Below are positions 12,946 to 18,580 of a DNA stretch of 34,469 nt, one piece after another. A program made the translations under genes and the position numbers. Under the pieces are notes generated by a model. It was not told the DNA's origin. It saw only the letters and a list, made by a program, of their open reading frames with translations, and did not search any database. The DNA lies in the IMG/VR virus record IMGVR_UViG_3300036876_000038, positions 1 to 34,469 of that record, one strand, 5' to 3'. This stretch comes from a virus. How positions within the stretch are numbered: position 1 is the stretch's first letter; each line of letters starts with the position of its first letter.

Positions 12946-13348
12946 AATTCGCGCCTCTCTCATTAAACACGAAGCCTTAAAACTAAAACCTTATCTAGAT
13001 TCTGTCGGCAAAATTACAATTGGCATTGGGTACAATCTATCGGATCGCGGCATGCCGATCGAATGGGTGAATAATCAATTTGTTGAAGATGTCGATTATC
13101 TTGAGGTGGCTTTCTCACATTTCCCTTGGTGGAAGCAACTCAACACTGACCGACAAATTGTTTTAATCGACATGGCATTCATGGGATTCAAGCGCTTTCT
13201 TGGGTTCGTTAATCTCATATCTGCATTAGAAAAACATGATTACCACCTTGCCGCTGACGCCATGCTAGACAGTGAATGGGCGGAGGAAGTTAAGAATCGC
13301 GCAATACAACTTGCAGAGGGTATGCGACTTGGTGTATATAATATCTAA
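12923..13348 (+). CDS. GH24 (T4-type) lysozyme endolysin
   Basis: 141 residues from the ATG at 12923, which has AAGGA 8 bases upstream. The catalytic triad of the T4-lysozyme family is present at E17, D26 and T32, in KHEALKLKPYLDSVGKITIG, with the same 8- and 5-residue spacing as T4 E11, D20 and T26. The following GIGYNL and the rest of the fold (WWKQLNTDRQIVLIDMAFMG) fit. It hydrolyses peptidoglycan for lysis. An in-frame extension back to about 12821 would add a transmembrane-like segment of the SAR type (NLGIMFAAFVYALVIVFSL); the better ribosome site supports the shorter form. Confidence 0.85.
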   Translation: MNTEMLAKIRASLIKHEALKLKPYLDSVGKITIGIGYNLSDRGMPIEWVNNQFVEDVDYLEVAFSHFPWWKQLNTDRQIVLIDMAFMGFKRFLGFVNLISALEKHDYHLAADAMLDSEWAEEVKNRAIQLAEGMRLGVYNI

Positions 13349-13376
13349 TATTGTTAAGGTAATAGCTCTACAAGAG

Positions 13377-13414
13377 AACCGCTACAAGCACCATCGTTTC
13401 TGTAGCGGTTTTTC
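13377..13414 (+). terminator. Intrinsic terminator after the lysozyme
   Basis: AACCGCTACA (13377-13386) pairs perfectly with TGTAGCGGTT (13401-13410), with a 14-base loop, followed by TTTT. A strong rho-independent terminator between the lysozyme and the packaging genes. Confidence 0.9.
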
Positions 13415-13456
13415 CTTCACAAAAATCTGATTTATTTGCAAAGGAATTGCAATCAC

Positions 13457-13903
13457 ATGGATGTTAAACCCTACAAAATTCCCCACCCGTTTCGTAAGCA
13501 AACTAAGAAGCTTATCGACAAAATCGTTAAAGATATTGCCGAAGGTTCAACTTGTAAATACGCCGCTCAATCTAACATGGTGAGCGAAACTATTTTTCAT
13601 GTATGGCGTCGTCAAGGTGAAGTTGACATCAGTATGGAAGTCGATTCCTTATCCGCTTATCTAGTTTCGTCTCTAGCAAAAATCAAACAATGTGAAATAA
13701 AACACTGTCGCTCTTTGATCTTACACACTGACAAAAGTCACCGCGGTGCTGAATGGACACTCGAACATGCCTACTGGCGAGAGTTCGGATCTAGCGCACC
13801 ACTCATGCAATTAACTGCAGACATCGAAGCATTCAAGGCACAATTTAAACCTGACAAAGTAGAGGAATCCCATGGCGAATCTCACGACAACGAAGCGCAA
13901 TAA
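13457..13903 (+). CDS. Terminase small subunit-like protein
   Basis: 148 residues. A basic N-terminus (MDVKPYKIPHPFRKQTKKLI) then an HTH-like region (AEGSTCKYAAQSNMVSETIF followed by HVWRRQGEVD) that would bind the packaging site, then AEWTLEHAYWREFG at about 99-112, a pattern seen in phage small terminases, and a charged C-terminal tail. The start at 13457 is preferred over the TTG at 13436. It lies first in the packaging block, the gp3 position of P22, but four small genes separate it from the large subunit. Assignment rests on the HTH and context. Confidence 0.65.
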   Translation: MDVKPYKIPHPFRKQTKKLIDKIVKDIAEGSTCKYAAQSNMVSETIFHVWRRQGEVDISMEVDSLSAYLVSSLAKIKQCEIKHCRSLILHTDKSHRGAEWTLEHAYWREFGSSAPLMQLTADIEAFKAQFKPDKVEESHGESHDNEAQ

Positions 13904-14099
13904 GATACCCAAATCCGAATTCGGCGAACCAGCGAAGCGCAAATATCCTATGCCAGACAAAGTGCATGCGGTCAACGCTAAAGCCCGGGCAACACAACAA
14001 GCGAACAAAGGTGCTTTGAGTAAAGGTGAGGAACGCAAGATAGATATCAAAGCGAATAAGGTTATTGGACACAAAACAATGTCTGGAATACGCAAATAA
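13872..14099 (+). CDS. Small basic phage protein, DUF6582-like
   Basis: 75 residues. The run NKIPKSEFGEPAKRKYPMPD followed by KVHAVNAKARA is typical of short phage and metagenome proteins with K-I-P-x-x-x-F-G-x-P-x-x-R-K-Y-P-x-P-D-x-x-H-x-x-N-A-x-A-R. It is strongly basic. Some members have been linked to the DUF6582 family, from memory. It overlaps the terminase small subunit by 32 bases. Function unknown; DNA-binding or virion-associated roles are possible. Confidence 0.65.
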   Translation: MANLTTTKRNKIPKSEFGEPAKRKYPMPDKVHAVNAKARATQQANKGALSKGEERKIDIKANKVIGHKTMSGIRK

Positions 14100-14115
14100 C
14101 AAAAGGATTATTACC

Positions 14116-14295
14116 ATGGAAGATAACGGATATCAAGGAGTCGGCGCTACCGCCTTCGATCTACCAAATTCCCAAATGCCCCACCCGCATGCAAAGCCTT
14201 ACTACGGTGACCAACGCGTCCCCACCCCAACAAATAGCGCTGCAAAGATTGTGCATCACGCTGAAGTAATGCGAGCTGTTTTAGAAGGCAAATAA
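14116..14295 (+). CDS. Hypothetical protein (59 aa)
   Basis: Begins MEDNGYQGVGATAFDLPNSQ, then PHPHAKPYYGD, Pro- and His-rich with little secondary structure until the last helix (AAKIVHHAEVMRAVLEGK). AAAGGA lies 10 bases upstream of the ATG. An in-frame extension back to 14065 lies within the preceding gene and is not needed. No family recognised. Confidence 0.55.
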   Translation: MEDNGYQGVGATAFDLPNSQMPHPHAKPYYGDQRVPTPTNSAAKIVHHAEVMRAVLEGK

Positions 14296-14454
14296 ATGCA
14301 ATGTACGACGTGCAAGTATCCACACAGTGAAGTGGTGTATACCAGACACGACGACACGAAAGGCCACACCGAGAGGCGACGTCAATGCCTAAGGTGTGGC
14401 ATGCGCTTTACAACGCATGAGAAGCTAAAAGAGAAGAAACAAGAAACTAAATAG
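14296..14454 (+). CDS. NrdR-like zinc-ribbon protein (52 aa)
   Basis: Begins MQCTTCKYPHSEVVYTRHDD, then HTERRRQCLRCGMRFTTHEK. Cys 3, 6, 31 and 34 form two CxxC pairs, and R-R-R-Q-C-L-x-C-G-x-R-F-T-T is the signature of the zinc ribbon of NrdR, the bacterial repressor of ribonucleotide reductase genes. Only this ribbon is present; the ATP-cone is missing. It starts directly after the preceding stop and ends 33 bases before the large terminase. A DNA-binding role is inferred from the family. Confidence 0.7.
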   Translation: MQCTTCKYPHSEVVYTRHDDTKGHTERRRQCLRCGMRFTTHEKLKEKKQETK

Positions 14455-14487
14455 CTTCACGCTACGCTTTTAACAGGACGTTACTAG

Positions 14488-16074
14488 ATGTTGTCAATAT
14501 CAGACTGCAGACGAGATTTTAACGCGCTACGTGATTCCTTTGCGCGTCAGGATTCGCAGCACATTGAATTCAAGGATGGAGAGACAATACTTTATGCACG
14601 CGATAAGAACAAAGTCTATATACCAAATGCAACTGGCGCACTTTTTCATAACGACAATACTTTTGTTCAACTCATTATGGGCCCATATGGATCTGGTAAA
14701 TCTACAATCTGCGTTAACAAGATTGTGGAGCATGCCTGCAGAATGCCCGTATGGCACAACGGACGCAGACGAGCTAAATGGCTCATTATACGAAACACAA
14801 GTGGCGAGCTACAATCCACCACCCTCCAAACATGGCTCACATGGTTTGGTGATCTTGGGGACATCAAGAAGCGACAAAAGCCCTTACTGACTTACGAGCA
14901 TACATTCAACGATGGTCATGGTTTAATTGAGCTTCAGTTAGTATTCATCGCATTAGATCGTGATGAAGATATAAGAAAGCTTAAATCAATTGAAGCGACT
15001 GGCGCATATATCAACGAATTATCCGAAGTTCCGCAAGCCGTACTTCATCATTTAATTGGACGTGTTAATGGTCGTTATCCTAGCCCAGCTTTTTGCAATC
15101 AGCCTTATTGGAGCGGCATTATTTGCGATACTAATCCACCCGATGAGGATCACTGGATATATCGAGACTTTGAGCTCAACCCTACGCCGAGCTATAAGAT
15201 CTTTCACCAACCGTCAGGCTTAATTGTTAATGCTGACGATGGAAGCTTTGCAAAAGACGCTGAAGGTAACTACATACAAAACCCTGAATGCGACAACTAT
15301 CCAAATCTATCAAAGGACTACTATGTCAAGCTTGCCGAGAAAAGATCTGAGGGCTTCATTAAAGTATATTGCGGCGGAAAGTATGGGTTGGTTGAGTCTG
15401 GCAAGCGTGTATATCCTGAGTATAATGACGACCTACACTCTGTACAAAGGCTCGATGCAATTCAAGGTTTACCTATCCATCTCGGTTGGGATTTTGGTCT
15501 TACACCTAGCTGCATCGTGGTACAAATCACGCCTCGTGGACAACTTAGAGTCTTAAGAGAATATACATCAGAGGACATGGGAATACGCACCTTTGCAAAG
15601 GGCATTGTATTGCCGGGATTAATCACTGACTTCGTGTACAACAAAGTAGGTGAGTCTGAAGCGGATCCGGCTGGTGCTGCAGGTGACATGATAATGGAAG
15701 AACTAAGCTGCATTGGAGAGCTTAATAACCTTGGTATTCTAACCAATGGTGCGAGCACTAATGATATTGATGTACGCCATAGTAGCGTGCGTTATTTCCT
15801 AAATTCAATGATCGATGGACAACCCGCATTTCTAATTTCACGCGAACATTGTCCGACATTGCGGAAAGGATTTATCAACGGCTATCACTTCAAGCGCTTA
15901 AGTATAAGTGGGGACGAACGTTATCAAGACAAGCCTAATAAAAATAAATTCAGTCACCCACACGATGGCTTGCAATACATCGCCATGAAGTTTGCCGCTG
16001 ACCGCATAATTGAATCGAAGATAAAAACCGAAGTTGTCGACATGTACAACCCTGCATTTAGATGGAGTAATTAA
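14488..16074 (+). CDS. terL: Terminase large subunit
   Basis: 528 residues. ATPase domain: Walker A GPYGSGKST at 65-73, a candidate Walker B with catalytic Glu in GAYINELSEV (172-181) and motif III-like CDTNPPDEDHW (213-223). C-terminal RNase H-like nuclease: D335 in LGWDFGLT, D393 in EADPAG and D493 in HPHDG as three metal-binding Asp. This packages DNA into the prohead and cuts concatemers. Length and plan fit P22-like gp2. AGGA lies about 10 bases before the ATG. A cluster of small genes separates it from the portal. Confidence 0.9.
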   Translation: MLSISDCRRDFNALRDSFARQDSQHIEFKDGETILYARDKNKVYIPNATGALFHNDNTFVQLIMGPYGSGKSTICVNKIVEHACRMPVWHNGRRRAKWLIIRNTSGELQSTTLQTWLTWFGDLGDIKKRQKPLLTYEHTFNDGHGLIELQLVFIALDRDEDIRKLKSIEATGAYINELSEVPQAVLHHLIGRVNGRYPSPAFCNQPYWSGIICDTNPPDEDHWIYRDFELNPTPSYKIFHQPSGLIVNADDGSFAKDAEGNYIQNPECDNYPNLSKDYYVKLAEKRSEGFIKVYCGGKYGLVESGKRVYPEYNDDLHSVQRLDAIQGLPIHLGWDFGLTPSCIVVQITPRGQLRVLREYTSEDMGIRTFAKGIVLPGLITDFVYNKVGESEADPAGAAGDMIMEELSCIGELNNLGILTNGASTNDIDVRHSSVRYFLNSMIDGQPAFLISREHCPTLRKGFINGYHFKRLSISGDERYQDKPNKNKFSHPHDGLQYIAMKFAADRIIESKIKTEVVDMYNPAFRWSN

Positions 16075-16075
16075 T

Positions 16076-16225
16076 ATGTACGCTGACCCAAACCACAAGG
16101 AAGTAATCGCCAATGACAATGACATCAAGCGTCAGGTGCCATTAATTACGACTGAGCGAGAAAAGATAGAAGCGCCCAGTCAACTTATGAATGAAGCATT
16201 ATTTTTTCGTTCAACTAATAAATAA
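16076..16225 (+). CDS. Hypothetical protein (49 aa)
   Basis: Begins MYADPNHKEVIANDNDIKRQ and ends EALFFRSTNK. GGAG lies 8 bases before the ATG, and the start is 2 bases after the terminase stop, so it is likely translated with it. A longer in-frame reading starting inside the terminase is not preferred. Polar; no family recognised. Confidence 0.5.
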   Translation: MYADPNHKEVIANDNDIKRQVPLITTEREKIEAPSQLMNEALFFRSTNK

Positions 16226-16241
16226 GCATGGAGCAAAACAA

Positions 16242-16478
16242 ATGTTTGATTGGCTAAGATTTATCGAATTACGCAAAGCCTACATTGCGATACCCGCAAC
16301 CGAAACTTTAGAAATGATCCGTCATTTCCTAGATACAAACGGAATGCCTATGCCCAAACCAAAATACATATACCAGGAACAGGACGTACGCACATGGAAA
16401 TACTTAGACAGCAACTACAATGCTAAAAAGCATTCAACTTCAATTAAGCAGATACGCAACCCGGCTTTTATTTATTGA
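16242..16478 (+). CDS. Hypothetical protein (78 aa)
   Basis: Begins MFDWLRFIELRKAYIAIPAT and ends RNPAFIY. GGAG lies 8 bases before the ATG. Contains a proline-rich stretch (NGMPMPKPKY) and ends basic. No family recognised; position between the terminase and portal suggests a late or accessory product. Confidence 0.55.
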   Translation: MFDWLRFIELRKAYIAIPATETLEMIRHFLDTNGMPMPKPKYIYQEQDVRTWKYLDSNYNAKKHSTSIKQIRNPAFIY

Positions 16479-16490
16479 ACGGATAAAATA

Positions 16491-16802
16491 ATGGAATATT
16501 CTTACTACGGAAATTGGTATAATCCATCCCATAAAACAGCAAATGGAGTTCATTTCATGGCGGTTGATGTTTATATGCAAAAGATATTAGAGAAACACAA
16601 AGAAGAATACACATTATGGCGTCAAGAATGCCAATCTGAAATGTTTAAAGAGCTTAACAATTTAAAGCGCAAGGTACGCGGCCACACCTCAATGCTGGCT
16701 CTTATAGCGGATGAGCACATACCTTTGCTAAACAAATCAGTTAAGAAAATGAATATTGATTTAGCGAATATATTGGATATTATAAACATGGAGGCGTTAT
16801 AG
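16491..16802 (+). CDS. Hypothetical coiled-coil protein (103 aa)
   Basis: Begins MEYSYYGNWYNPSHKTANGV; residues about 30-98 are helical with heptad-like spacing (QKILEKHKEEYTLWRQECQS and following). The in-frame ATG at 16557 (MAVDVYMQKI) has a better ribosome site, GGAG 8 bases upstream, so the product may be 81 residues. No family recognised. Confidence 0.55.
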   Translation: MEYSYYGNWYNPSHKTANGVHFMAVDVYMQKILEKHKEEYTLWRQECQSEMFKELNNLKRKVRGHTSMLALIADEHIPLLNKSVKKMNIDLANILDIINMEAL

Positions 16803-16804
16803 TT

Positions 16805-17065
16805 ATGGCTTGCAATTGCGAAAACCCCGATGGCAGCAGTGCCTCACGATGTTATGGCACTTGCGGTAATATGCGTGGCATACAACAAGGTGAGCAAACA
16901 GTAAGATTTTCCATTGTGGAAGACAAGATGGATAGGTTAACCGCAATCCTTGAGGCACGCTCAGACTTAATCACCAGAACATTAGATTTAAAAATCCAAG
17001 AAAACTACACATTAGGTTTTATGGATGGTTTTAAAACGTGTAAAGGTATACACGAAGACTATTAA
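16805..17065 (+). CDS. Hypothetical Cys-rich small protein (86 aa)
   Basis: Begins MACNCENPDGSSASRCYGTC, with Cys 3, 5, 16 and 20 in CxC...CxxxC, possibly a small zinc site, followed by a helix (FSIVEDKMDRLTAILEARSD) and a polar tail ending GIHEDY. The start is 2 bases after the upstream stop. No family recognised. Confidence 0.55.
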   Translation: MACNCENPDGSSASRCYGTCGNMRGIQQGEQTVRFSIVEDKMDRLTAILEARSDLITRTLDLKIQENYTLGFMDGFKTCKGIHEDY

Positions 17066-17086
17066 TAATTAATGGAGTAATAAAAT

Positions 17087-17341
17087 ATGTCGATTCAAAC
17101 ATTCACTATCAATTTCCCCGGTCAAAATAACACTGTAGTGCCACGCATTGGTCACTTATATGACCCTGCAAACACACTAGCTGCTATTGCTACAGCGGGC
17201 TATTTAGATGGTTATATCTTAAGCCAAGGCATGAGCATTCTACCCACTGACTTTATTGCCGCCGTAGGTTCAGACGGACATCAATGGTATAAGCCTGTGT
17301 TTTCAGCTTCAGGATCTTGCACATTAACTGTGTTGCCATAA
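17087..17341 (+). CDS. Small possible virion-associated protein (84 aa)
   Basis: Begins MSIQTFTINFPGQNNTVVPR. Beta-rich, with LAAIATAGYLDGYILSQGMS and FIAAVGSDGHQWYKPVF and a very plain LTVLP end. I have the impression this belongs to a small phage family found next to capsid and tail genes, but cannot name it; a decoration or adaptor role would be inference. GGAG lies 10 bases before the ATG. Confidence 0.5.
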   Translation: MSIQTFTINFPGQNNTVVPRIGHLYDPANTLAAIATAGYLDGYILSQGMSILPTDFIAAVGSDGHQWYKPVFSASGSCTLTVLP

Positions 17342-17383
17342 CCTAACTAAAGGATTTTTTAACTAAACTTAAGGAGAAGTAAG

Positions 17384-17653
17384 ATGCATTTTTTCGACGC
17401 TGTAAAAGAATTGTTGCAAGGTAAATTTGTGGCTCGTGTTGCTTGGGCTGTTTCTGGTGAATACGTTGCTCTTTTGCCAGGCATGCAGTATTTATGGAAA
17501 ATCATGCACCAACCAAACCCCGCTGCAGGCAATTGGATTCCACTTATGGAAGACATGTTAGCGGCTGACTGGGCGGTGGTTGACAAAGCGGCTGCAGCTG
17601 CAGCGGTGCCTGTAATTGAAGCTGTCGCGGTTGATGCTGTAGCGGCTGCTTAG
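17384..17653 (+). CDS. DUF2829 / Tad2-like protein (putative anti-Thoeris)
   Basis: 89 residues. The order F-D-A-V-K-E-L-L-Q-G-K-F-V-A-R-V-A-W (about 4-21), GEYVALLPG (about 25-33) and WIPLMEDMLAADWAVV (about 51-66) matches DUF2829 (opening F-x-A-L...G-K-x-V-A-R-x-x-W, closing P-x-x-x-D-M-L-A-x-D-W-x-V). DUF2829 includes Tad2, a phage protein that binds the signal molecule 1''-3' gcADPR and so blocks Thoeris defence. The last 25 residues are an Ala/Val-rich extension after the family domain. AAGGAG lies upstream of the ATG. The family call is good; anti-Thoeris action is inferred. Confidence 0.75.
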   Translation: MHFFDAVKELLQGKFVARVAWAVSGEYVALLPGMQYLWKIMHQPNPAAGNWIPLMEDMLAADWAVVDKAAAAAAVPVIEAVAVDAVAAA

Positions 17654-17667
17654 TGTTAAAATAACAA

Positions 17668-17880
17668 ATGATACTGGAAGCTCAAAAAGACATATTGCCC
17701 AATGGTGGCATTATGATCGAAGAGTCTCTGATTGTGCCGCAAGGCGAGACCAGCACAGCTACCCCTTGGATGGGATTCGATCGCCGGGGCTGGGTAACCA
17801 GAGAGGCTGCAGGTGAAATCCCTGCACAGTATCACCCTTTAAGCATCGGCCACTCAATTGGTTTAGAGTACGCGCCTTAA
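17668..17880 (+). CDS. Doubtful ORF (70 aa) overlapping the tRNA-like element
   Basis: Begins MILEAQKDILPNGGIMIEES and ends IGLEYAP. There is no ribosome site before the ATG, and the last 13 codons lie within the tRNA-like sequence at 17843-17918. The amino-acid pattern is not typical of a small protein. The stretch 17705-17737 contains a possible GTCTC/GAGAC hairpin with a GCC-GCAA-GGC cap, so it may be structured RNA or a degraded gene instead. Confidence 0.25.
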   Translation: MILEAQKDILPNGGIMIEESLIVPQGETSTATPWMGFDRRGWVTREAAGEIPAQYHPLSIGHSIGLEYAP

Positions 17881-17918
17881 AGAAGCGCGGTGTGGTGGTT
17901 CGATTCCACCCCTTTGCA
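17843..17918 (+). pseudogene. tRNA-like element, degenerate tRNA
   Basis: All four arms can be drawn. The D-arm is perfect: ACTC/GAGT (17852-17855 with 17866-17869) and an AATTGGTTTA loop with the conserved GG. The T-arm is perfect: GGTGG/CCACC with loop TTCGATT (17894-17910). The anticodon stem is perfect, CGCGC/GCGCG, but its loop is 9 bases (CTTAAAGAA), not 7. The acceptor GCATCGG/CCTTTGC pairs at 5 of 7, base 8 is C rather than T, and no CCA is encoded. The 5' half resembles an arginine tRNA. It is probably a decayed tRNA or a tRNA mimic. Confidence 0.6.
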
Positions 17919-18027
17919 AGACGTTTCACCTTACGCTTACGCGTTATAAGACCGGATTCTGTGGCGTGAGGTTTAGTTTAAAATACCAATACGGTAGCAA
18001 TTGGTAGGTAATTGGTAGTTGGTTATA
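17919..18027. promoter_or_regulatory. Hairpins between the tRNA relic and the zinc-finger gene
   Basis: ACCTTACGC (17928-17936) pairs with GCGTGAGGT (17964-17972) with one G-U pair, around a 27-base loop. TACCAAT (17984-17990) pairs with ATTGGTA (18000-18006), followed by repeats of AATTGGTAG. These could be remains of RNA genes or a leader for the next gene. No protein-coding reading is seen. Confidence 0.35.
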
Positions 18028-18045
18028 ATGACAAGGATATGTCGT

Positions 18046-18552
18046 GTGAAAAAAAAATATTTAGACGAATCATATTTAAAGGAATGCCATACTTGTCTTT
18101 TCATTTACGATACACCGTCTGTTTATTTTTCGAAAGACAAAACGACTAAGTCAAAACTATGCAAGATCTGCAAATCTTGTGATAAGAAACGCATAAAATT
18201 AAAATATGCTGAAAGAGCATACTTTAATATCCCAATCCGCTGCATTACTTGTAACAATATTTTCTTTGCATCTAAAGGTATTTTGAATCGTGGTAATGTA
18301 ATACATACCAATGATGGGAAATATTGCTCTCTAGCATGCGTCATACCAGGCGGCTTTGGTCGACCATGGAATGGTCAAAGACGGGGCGCAAATAATCCAA
18401 ATTGTAAATATAGTGAAGAGACCATTCGAAAAGCTAAACTTTTAATTAAACATGGAGCATCAATAAAAGAAATAGCTAAAACCTTGAGTATTGGAAGAAC
18501 CACTTTATCGAAAATAAAAAACAACAAGCGTTGGAGTCATATAGAAATTTAA
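18046..18552 (+). CDS. Zinc-finger and HTH protein, homing-endonuclease-like
   Basis: 168 residues. N-terminal CxxC pairs: ECHTC at about 14-18, CKICKSC at about 43-49 and CITCNN, plus KYCSLAC, suggest two zinc ribbons. The C-terminus (residues about 123-168), SEETIRKAKLLIKHGASIKE followed by IAKTLSIGRTTLSKIKNNK, is the HTH found at the end of phage HNH and NUMOD homing endonucleases. No clear HNH catalytic motif is visible. The GTG at 18046 has AAGGA 8 bases upstream; the longer ATG at 18028 lacks one. A free-standing mobile gene next to a tRNA relic is plausible. Confidence 0.6.
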   Translation: MKKKYLDESYLKECHTCLFIYDTPSVYFSKDKTTKSKLCKICKSCDKKRIKLKYAERAYFNIPIRCITCNNIFFASKGILNRGNVIHTNDGKYCSLACVIPGGFGRPWNGQRRGANNPNCKYSEETIRKAKLLIKHGASIKEIAKTLSIGRTTLSKIKNNKRWSHIEI

Positions 18553-18580
18553 TTAAATATTTAAACAAGGATGTTTATGT

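Noticed and set aside
13811-14117. Minus-strand frames opposite the small packaging genes
   Set aside because: They sit opposite genes with good ribosome sites and recognised patterns, and lack such signals themselves.
17894-17918. tRNA 3' end as a phage attachment site
   Set aside because: A T-arm to discriminator stretch is the usual form of attP in tRNA genes, but a whole tRNA-like shape is present and there is no integrase.
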